In this document: one piece after another, positions 56,560 to 64,000 of the stretch | How positions within the stretch are numbered: the stretch's first letter is position 1 | Layout of the letters: every line of letters starts with the position of its first letter | Source: Artemia franciscana | Lineage: Eukaryota > Arthropoda > Branchiopoda > Anostraca > Artemiidae | NCBI RefSeq assembly: GCF_032884065.1 | Contig: NC_088872.1 | Location: forward strand, 34,444,917 to 34,508,916 | Direction: 5' to 3' | DNA length: 64,000 nucleotides | The notes under the pieces: generated by a model | The model's input: only the letters and a program-made list of their open reading frames with translations | What the model was told of the DNA's origin: nothing | The model's database searches: none | Made by a program: the position numbers and the translations under genes

Positions 56560-57400
56560 ATGTCAACTTCAACCTAGACCATCATGTCAAACTAGACCAA
56601 TAGGGGCAGCTAAAGCAAAGGACATAGGCAAATTGTCTGAAGTAATAAGCGACAGTGGAGTCAAAACTTACCATTTGGGTTTGGGATTTTGACATGGATA
56701 ATGTCTCAATTTTTACCATACCTTTGTTTAAAATATAAGGTTTCGGCAATATATTTCATAACGACAAAAACGAGCCGGGGTAGAAGTAGAGCTTCAGCAT
56801 TTTATAAAAGCTCCAAGCAATTAAATAGCTATAAATAACGATATTAGAGTTTATAAGGACTTTAGCCAAGAACCTGATATTGCATCAGCAAATGTTAAAA
56901 AAACAAATGTTCGGTGTTAAACTAGACCAATAAGGGTAGCTAAAGGAAAGGCATTGGCAAATTGTCTGAAGTTATAAAAATCCAAAATGAAGAATAAAGA
57001 AAAATGGGGTTAGAAGATAAGCGACAGCAGAGTCCAAACTTACCAAAATTGAAAATAATAGTTTTGATAAATCAGTTTTGGATTTTAACATGGATAAGGT
57101 CATCAATGCTTACCAGGCCTTTGTTTAAAAAATAAATTTCCGGCAATATGTATTTCATAATGATACAACACAAGCCTAAGGGCACGCCGAGACATCAAGA
57201 AGAGGCTCACATTGTCCGCGGTTACAAGATAAGTGACAATGAGGATCAATATAAACAAGCCTGTCACGAAGCAATGACAGGGCCTGACCTCGAAATCGGC
57301 AACTCAGTTTATTTTCCTCTTAAAACTGGCAAATTGACATTTCTGGACACAAAAAAAAATCTAAACAGGTTACAACTTTAGTAAAGAATCGGCATTTTTC
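56560..57400 (+). pseudogene. Old Helitron leader-ORF relics, two tandem copies
   Basis: Two units (about 56570-56775 and 56910-57160) share AACTAGACCAATARGGGYAG, GCAAATTGTCTGAAGT and RTAAGCGACAG. Each ends in a stretch homologous to the leader ORF end: TTTGGGATTTTGACATGGAT, GTTTAAAATATAAGGTTTCG (cf. WDFDLDKVINAYQ...RFGDMYF). A short ORF continues at 57148-57381 (QACHEAMTGPDLEIGNSVYF). They are much more diverged than the copies at 62438 or 35234, so they appear to be remnants of an earlier invasion. Confidence 0.6.
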
Positions 57401-57555
57401 CCAGAGTGGCTGTATCAAACCTGTGATGACGTAATGATATCAAGAAAACACTAAAATTGTTTGCGGTTAAAACACAAGCGACAATAAGAATCTATATATA
57501 GAAGTCTGCCACATGCCGAGTGACGCGACCCGGCCACGAAGCACCGGGCTCCTGG

Positions 57556-57557
<2 letters not shown>

Positions 57558-57651
<94 letters not shown>
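57558..57651. repeat. (TA)n microsatellite
   Basis: About 94 bp of TA following GAAGCACCGGGCTCCTGGTA. Confidence 0.95.
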
Positions 57652-57690
57652 CATTTCTGGACACAGAAAACAATCTAAATAGGTTTCAAC

Positions 57691-57694
<4 letters not shown>

Positions 57695-57768
<74 letters not shown>
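57695..57768. repeat. (TA)n microsatellite
   Basis: About 74 bp of TA, then TCTATATATATAAAAATAAG (a Helitron 5' end, 57768-57788) that is broken off after AAGTT and followed by an inverted TATAGATA. Confidence 0.95.
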
Positions 57769-57770
<2 letters not shown>

Positions 57771-57815
57771 ATATATATAAAAATAAGTTTTATATATATA
57801 GATATATATATATAT

Positions 57816-57842
57816 AAGCAGGCAAAAAAATTTGCCTGCTTT
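57816..57842. other. Perfect inverted repeat, 11-bp arms
   Basis: AAGCAGGCAAA-AAAA-TTTGCCTGCTT marks the junction between Helitron-like TA DNA and a LINE fragment. Confidence 0.8.
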
Positions 57843-58288
57843 TCGCTAAATCAGTCATTTCCAATCCCCGCACTGAGGACTTACTCCCTGATTTTCACAA
57901 TCCCATTAGACTCCGACTCCCCCGGTCAGCCTCCTTAGCAATCCCAATTTACTCTCCGATTCATGCTGTTAAAGAAAGGTTTCGCAAAAGTTTTATACCA
58001 TTTATTCTGAAACACCTTAATAATAATTCATGATCATGTAATTGCCAAATTCCCCTTTTTACTGCAATGTTTTTGTAATTTAATTGTTAAGTTTATCTTT
58101 GATGATTTATTCTTTGAATTTGCTTTATCTTTGATGATTTTGCTTTTTTAATTCCTTTTAATTTTAAGTGTTTGACTTAATGTACTATTTTGATTTTTTT
58201 CTTAGCTTTTAGTGACATATAAAGCGAATTCGGCTCTTTAGAGCTTGTGATAGTTCTTTTGCAAATAAATCTTATCTTATCTTATCTA
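57842..58288 (+). mobile_element. CR1-like LINE 3' fragment
   Basis: The ORF end AKSVISNPRTEDLLPDFHNP, IRLRLPRSASLAIPIYSPIH and AVKERFRKSFIPFILKHLNN, then NS and TGA at 58031-58033, is typical of LINE reverse transcriptase C-termini. The 3' UTR ends in (ATCTT)n-like CTTATCTTATCTTATCT (58270-58286), a CR1/L2-style terminal repeat. Strongly 5'-truncated. A Helitron 5' piece follows without spacer. Confidence 0.72.
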
Positions 58289-58683
58289 AGTTGTCTGTGT
58301 GTGGATCTGTGGATCAGGTGACGTCATGTTTGTCCGCATATGACGTCTGAATTATTTCACACTAATACAAAAGAAGAAAAAAACTAAAAAAGGTAAAAAC
58401 TACAAAAAAAATTAAAAAGAAAAAAAAACTAAAAAAGCTAAAAAACTAAAAAAAAACTAAAAAAAGGTAAAAATCTAATAACTAAAAAAAAAACTGAAAA
58501 AAATAAAAAAAGGCAAAAACTACAAAAAAAAATAAAAACTAATAAAAAAACTAAAAAAGCTAAAAAACTAAAAAAACTAAAAAAAGGTAAAAAACTAAAA
58601 AAAACTAAAAAAGAAAAAAACTAAAAAAAAGGAAAAAACTGAAAAATAAAAGAGAAAAAGAAAACTAAAAAAATATGAATAAA
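58288..58683 (+). mobile_element. Helitron 5' fragment with A-rich array
   Basis: TCTAAGTTGTCTGTGTGTGG, GGTGACGTCATGTTTGTCCG, CATATGACGTCTGAATTATT, then AATACAAAAGAAGAAAAAAA and a CTAAAAAA-type array. No 3' end before the next 5' end. Confidence 0.65.
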
Positions 58684-59891
58684 TATATATAAAAATAAGT
58701 TGTTTGTGGGTTATGTCTGTCTGTCTGTCTGTCGAGTGACGTCGTGTTTGTCCGCATATGACGTCTGAATTATTTCACACTAATACAAAAGAAGAAAAAA
58801 AACTAAAAAAGGTAAAAACTACAAAAAAACTAAAAAGAAAAAAAACTAAAAAAGCTAAAAAACTAAAAAAAACTAAAAAAAGGTAAAAAACTAAAAACTA
58901 CAAAAAACTGAAAAAACTAAAAAAAGGCAAAAACTAAAAAAAAAAACTAAATACTAATAAAAAAACTAAAAAAGCTAAAAAACTAAAAAAACTAAAAAAA
59001 GGTAAAAAACAAAAAAAAAAACTAAAAACTAAAAAAGAAAAAACTAAAAAAAAGGAAAAAACTGAAAAATAAGAGAAAAAGAAAACTAAAAAAATATTAA
59101 TAAATATAAAAAATATAAATATAAATATAATATAAATTAGCAATCAACAAAGCACCGAGACACAAATGACGACCGGGACACAGGGAGTATAAATGACGAC
59201 CAGGACATAAGTAAAAAAAAAAACTAAAAAAACTAAAAAAATGGTAAAAACTACAAAAAAACTAAAAACTAATAAAAAAACTAAAAAATCTAAAAATCTA
59301 AATAAACTAAAAAAGAAAAAAAAGAAAAAAGGAAAAAAATAAAGGAGAAAAACAAAACTAAAAAACGAATGTATATACAGACCGGGACACCGGGATACAA
59401 ATGACGACCGGGACACAGGGAATATAAATGACGACCGGGACACAGGGACACAACTACAATGGGGACGCCGGGGGGCACAGGGGGATATAAATGACGACCG
59501 GGACACCGGGACACAAGGAATATAAATGACGCCCGGGAAACTCAAAGAGAAATCACAGACTGGAACACCGGGACACAAATGACGACCGGGACACAGGGAA
59601 TATAAATGACGACCGGGACACAGGGACATAACTACAAAGGGGACGCCGGGGTGCACAGGGGGATATATAAATGACGATGGCGACTCAGGGAATGGTCGAT
59701 TAGCAATCACCATCAACAAAGCTCAAGGGCAATCATTAGAATCATGAGGTATAGATCTGAATACGGATTGTTTTCCCATGGACCATTATATGTTGCATGT
59801 TCAAGAGTCGGTAAACCTGAAAATCTATTTATATGCACAGACAATGGGACAGCAAAGAATGTTGTATATTCGCAAGTTTTACGTAGTTAAA

Positions 59892-60028
<137 letters not shown>

Positions 60029-60113
60029 ATATTCACAGGTGGGACATAGGGACACAACTACAATGGCGCGTAACTAATATGGCACGTAACGACTTACGCG
60101 CGCGGGGGGGCTT

Positions 60114-60196
60114 GGGGGGGGGGGGGGGGGGGGGGGCGCGAAGCGCCCCCACCAACTAGGTGTTGGGGTGGCGCGAAGCGCCACCCCAACAGCTAG
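60114..60196 (+). other. Helitron 3' twin hairpins with G23 run
   Basis: G23 (60114-60136), first stem CGC-GAA-GCG with flanking G/C runs and CTAG at about 60156-60159, second stem TGTTGGGGTGGCGC (60161-60191), CTAG at 60193-60196. The next Helitron 5' sequence starts at the following base. Confidence 0.85.
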
Positions 60197-60374
60197 TATA
60201 TATATAAAAATAAGTTGTCTGTCTGTGGATCTGTGGATCAGGTGACGTCATGTTTCTGTGTCGGCTGACGTCATGAAATTAGTTGTCGTCATTTTTGCTT
60301 TGACGATGCTTAGTATATTGTAAAACACATTAATTTGGTTAATAATATACCATTTAAAACACCAAAATGAACAT

Positions 60375-60450
60375 GCTGGAGTAGTCACTCGGTGAGAGAG
60401 GGTGTCAGAACGGAGAATGAAGGTCCCAGGTTCAAATCCTGGTTAGGCTA
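60375..60450 (+). other. tRNA-like module 1 (SINE head)
   Basis: GTAGTCACTCGGTGAGAGAG (A-box-like) and CCAGGTTCAAATCCTGG (T-arm with B box, 60425-60441). It is followed at once by an AAAAAAGGTAAAAAACTAAA tail. It would not form a normal tRNA; more likely a SINE head. Confidence 0.55.
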
Positions 60451-61284
60451 AAAAAGGTAAAAAACTAAAAACTAAAAAAAAACTGAAAAAACTAAAAAAA
60501 GGCCAAAACTACAAAAAAAACTAAAAACTAATAAAAAAATAAAAAAGCTAAAAAACTAAAAAAACTAAAAAAACTAAAAAACTAAAAAAACTAAAAAACT
60601 AAAAACTAAAAAAAAACTTAAAAAAAAGGAAAAAACTGAAAAATAGAAGAGAAAAAGAAAACTAATAAAATTAAGAATAAAAATAAAAAAAATAAAAAAG
60701 ATAAAAACTAAAAAAAAAAGTAAGAAGAAAAAACGAAAAAAAATTAAAAAAGCTAAAAAAAAAAGGTAAAAACCAATAAAAAACTAAAAAGAAAAAAAAG
60801 GAAAAACCGCGCAGTTAGATGAAGATCCACCTGGACAGCGAGAGTCAAAACATATCAAAACTGAAAATGATAGCGATGATGATTGGGTTTGGGATCTTGA
60901 CTTGAATAAGGTCATTAATGCCTACCAGATTTTAGTTAAAAAAACAAAGGTTCGGCGATATGTATTTCATAGTGAAGCTGAAAAATAAAGAAGAAAAAGA
61001 AAACTGAAAAAAGAAAAAATGTAAAAAACTAAAAAATACTAAAAAGAAAAAACACTCAAAGAGAAATTACAGACCGGGACACAAATGACGACCGGGACAG
61101 AGGGAATATAAATAACGACCGGGACACTCAAGGAGAAATTACAGACTTGGATACCGGGACACAAATGACGACCGGGACACAGGCAATATAAATGGCGACC
61201 AGGACACAGGTATTTAAGAATATCGTTCAAAGACAAATTTTTAATTGTAAGAAGACCGTTGAAAGAGAAATTTCTAATTGTAAA

Positions 61285-61410
61285 ATGACTGAAGAACCTA
61301 CAATGGCAACACCCGAGGAAGCTGCTCAAAACGAATGTATTCACGCTGAAGTAGCTGAGTTGGTAAAGCGTTATGTTTCAGGTTCTAGGTCCGAGAGGCT
61401 CCAGGTTTGA
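61285..61410 (+). pseudogene. Helitron ORF scrap running into a tRNA-like module
   Basis: MTEEPTMATPEEAAQNECIH reads from 61285. The rest of the ORF (AEVAELVKRYVSGSRSERLQ) is simply translation of the tRNA-like module, which shows the real ORF is cut here. Same arrangement at 63137-63247. Confidence 0.6.
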
Positions 61411-61422
61411 ACCTTGGCTTTA
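61345..61422 (+). other. tRNA-like module 2 (SINE head)
   Basis: TAGCTGAGTTGGTAAAGC (A box and D arm, 61352-61369), a long variable-arm-like middle, CCAGGTTTGAACCTTGG (B box 61404-61413), then TTTAGTATTAATACAAAAG and an A-rich tail. Anticodon stem not convincing, so a SINE or decayed tRNA. Confidence 0.6.
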
Positions 61423-61559
61423 GTATTAATACAAAAGAAGAAAAAAACTAAAAAAGGTAAAAACTACAAAAAACTAAAAAGAAAATATATATATATATAT
61501 ATATTTATATATATCATCTTTTCCACAAAAATAATAATTTAGTGCTTCTGCTTAAAAAC

Positions 61560-61730
61560 AGCAATCGAATTGATGCCTCCTGATACGCAAATATCAACAA
61601 AGTGGCAATCGTTGTGGTCGGTGATCAGTTCTTACCTCGAGATAATATTCTTTATAGGCGAAACAATCAGTTGACAAGAATTGCTTAAACTCATCGATGC
61701 TAAGATGCCCTACAATATCCTGACGAATAT
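61560..61730 (+). pseudogene. Helitron Rep N-terminal (Helitron_like_N) scrap
   Basis: Reads NSNRIDAS, stop, YANINKVAIVVVGDQFLPRD, NILYRRNNQLTRIA, then with a shift and stops THRC.DALQYPD. VAIVxVGDxxxxRDIxLxRRxxxLxRIxETHRxYDALQYP is the N-terminal replicator-associated block of Helitron proteins. This is the only Rep-side coding sequence in the window. Confidence 0.65.
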
Positions 61731-62098
61731 AAATGACGCCCGGGACACTCAAATAGAAATCACAGACTGGGACACCGGGACAGAAATGACGACGGGGACA
61801 CAGGGAATATAAATGACGACCCGGACACAGGGACACAACTACAACGGGGACGTCTGGGGGCACAGGGGGATATATAAATGACGACGGCAACAAAGGAAAT
61901 GGTCGATTAGCAATCACCATCAACAAAGCTCAAGGGCAATCAATAGAATCATGAGGTATAGATCTGAATACGGATTGTTTTCCCATGGACCATTATGCGT
62001 TGCATGTTCAAGAGTCGGTAAACCTGACAATCTATTTATATGCACAGACGATGGGACAGCAAAGAATGTTGTATATTCGCAAGTTTTACGTAGTTAAA

Positions 62099-62279
<181 letters not shown>

Positions 62280-62437
62280 TCTATATATATAAAAATAAGT
62301 TGTCTGTCTGTCTGTGGATCAGGTGACGTCATGTTTCTGTGTCGACTGACGTCATGAAGTTAGTTGTCGTCATTTTGCTATGACGGTGACGTCATTAAAG
62401 ATATTTAAGACATATATGTTCACGTAAAAATCTATTA

Positions 62438-62776
62438 ATGTTTAAGTTTAAAATGACTGATGAACTTACAATGGCAAAAGTCGACGAAGATGCTCAAAGA
62501 GTCTATGCCAAAAAACTTGCTGCTGATAGAGAAAGTCAGAAAAGAAAGCGTGCCGAGGAATCAAAAGAACAGCAAGGAAACAGGCTTGAGGCTAAAGAAT
62601 GCAAGACCGCGCAGTTAGATGAAGATCCACCTGGACAGCGAGAGTCAAAACGTATCAAAACTGAAAATGATAGCGATGATGATTGGGTTTGGGATTTTGA
62701 CTTGGATAAGGTCATCAATGCCTACCAGATTTTAGTTAAAAAAAATAAAGGTTCGGCGATATGTATTTCACAGTGA
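62438..62776 (+). CDS. Helitron leader ORF (112 aa)
   Basis: MFKFKMTDELTMAKVDEDAQ, RVYAKKLAADRESQKRKRAE, ESKEQQGNRLEAKECKTAQL, DEDPPGQRESKRIKTENDSD, DDWVWDFDLDKVINAYQILV, KKNKGSAICISQ, stop. Same sequence as the - strand copies at 35234 and 38215, and it keeps an open frame although the rest of the element is dead. The ATG follows a TATTTAAGACATATATG stretch. Confidence 0.55.
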   Translation: MFKFKMTDELTMAKVDEDAQRVYAKKLAADRESQKRKRAEESKEQQGNRLEAKECKTAQLDEDPPGQRESKRIKTENDSDDDWVWDFDLDKVINAYQILVKKNKGSAICISQ

Positions 62777-63199
62777 AGCTGAAAAATAAAAAAGAAAAAG
62801 AAAACTGAAAAAAGAAAAAATGTAAAAAACATGACGACAGGGACACAGGGAATATAAATGACGACCAGGACACGCTGAAAAATAAAAAAGAAAAAGAAAA
62901 CTGAAAAAAGAAAAAATGTAAAAAACTAAAAAATACTAAAAAGAAAAAACACTCCAAGAGAAATTACAGACCGGGACACTCAAAGAGAAATTACAGACTG
63001 GGATACCGGGACACAAATGACGACCGGGACACAGGGAATATAAATGACGACCAGGACACAGGTATTTAAGAATATCGTTCAAACACAAATTTTTAATTAT
63101 AAGAAGACCGTTGAAAGAGAAATTTCTAATTGTAAAATGACTGAAGAACCTACAATGGCAACACCTGAGGAAGCTGCTCAAAACGAATGTATTCAAGCC

Positions 63200-63273
63200 G
63201 AAGTAGCTGAGTTGGTAAAGCGTTATGTTTCAGGTTCTAGGTCCTAGAGGCTCCAGGTTTGAACCTTGGCTTT
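63200..63273 (+). other. tRNA-like module 3 (SINE head)
   Basis: Near-identical to 61345-61422: TAGCTGAGTTGGTAAAGC, then CCAGGTTTGAACCTTGG and TTTAGCATTAATACGAAAG plus A-rich tail. Since both lie at the same place in two Helitrons, they were copied with the element. Confidence 0.6.
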
Positions 63274-63389
63274 AGCATTAATACGAAAGAAGAAAAAAAC
63301 TAAAAAAGGTAAAAACTACAAAAAAACTAAAAAGAAAATATATATATATTTATATTTTATATATATATTTTCTATATATTGTCTGTCTG

Positions 63390-63510
63390 TGTAACGATGA
63401 CTCTGGTCAAACATTTTCAGATCAATTGCTGGCAATTGGAAACGGAAAGCTCCCAGTAGTGGGAAAGCCAAGAATGTTGTATATTCGCAATTTTTACGTA
63501 GTTTGAAACA
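63390..63510 (+). pseudogene. Chimeric Helitron helicase scrap
   Basis: [25 protein letters not shown] joined out of frame to the terminal helicase DNA, stop TGA. Identical fusion to 33190-33430 and 35937-36180. Confidence 0.75.
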
Positions 63511-63605
63511 CATATATAAATCTATCTATATTCACAGGTGGGACACAGGGACACAACTACAATGGCGCGTAACTAATATGGCGCGTAACGACTTACACGC
63601 GCGGG

Positions 63606-64000
<395 letters not shown>

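Noticed and set aside
59380..59690. CRISPR-like regularly spaced repeats
   Set aside because: Units are contiguous and variable with no unique spacers, in a spliced eukaryotic context; it is a Helitron minisatellite.
61345..61422. Functional tRNA gene
   Set aside because: A and B boxes are clear but no proper anticodon stem or acceptor pairing was found; SINE head preferred.
61594..61715. - strand peptide GHLSIDEFKQFLSTDCF as a captured host gene
   Set aside because: The + strand reads the Helitron_like_N block (VAIVVVGDQFLPRD, DALQYP), a better explanation.

Overview
This window is AT-rich animal nuclear DNA. The evidence is GT/AG-spliced genes with introns of 3 to 12 kb and a dense, mixed transposon load (Helitrons, non-LTR retrotransposons, pogo and hAT DNA transposons, tRNA-derived SINEs, foldback elements). 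Helitron sequence, TTAGG-like motifs and the protein similarities suggest an arthropod. A branchiopod crustacean is possible, but the species cannot be fixed from the sequence alone. One 100-base N gap is present (19101-19200).

Two host genes are recognisable and convergent. Cyclin C (kinase module of Mediator, with CDK8) lies on the + strand. Four coding exons (6647-6853, 12439-12690, 15426-15624, 20988-21063) give the last 243 or so residues; the N-terminal exon(s) were not found. An SPIN90/NCKIPSD (Dip1/WISH) homologue, an Arp2/3-activating armadillo-fold protein, lies on the - strand. Five coding exons (52553-52328, 42539-42233, 39322-39113, 27535-27369, 25877-25683) give its C-terminal 367 or so residues; the SH3-containing N-terminus was not found. 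All splice phases agree in both genes.

Layout: 1-3165 is a Helitron cluster. 3170-3760 is a LINE reverse transcriptase relic and 4140-5720 a foldback repeat. 6647-21063 is cyclin C, whose introns hold four LINE relics, a tandem repeat of about 110 bp, a complete but frameshifted pogo element with perfect TIRs, and foldback repeats. 23862-24185 is a SINE. 25683-52553 is the SPIN90 homologue, whose introns hold an RTE-like LINE, two nearly identical 3-kb Helitrons bracketed by copies of one MITE, a 3-kb giant inverted-repeat element, and further short Helitrons. 53478-55650 is a decayed hAT transposase. 56560-63678 is a second head-to-tail Helitron cluster with very long (TA)n arrays, A-rich arrays, a 27-bp-class minisatellite and tRNA-like inserts.

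The most distinctive system is the Helitron family. Its 5' ends are TC-TATATATATAAAAATAAG, its 3' ends carry twin GC-rich hairpins each followed by CTAG, and its members are often joined 3'-to-5' with 0-4 bp between them. Copies differ by microsatellite expansion, shared chimeric deletions and captured tRNA-like modules. No copy here encodes an intact Rep-helicase.
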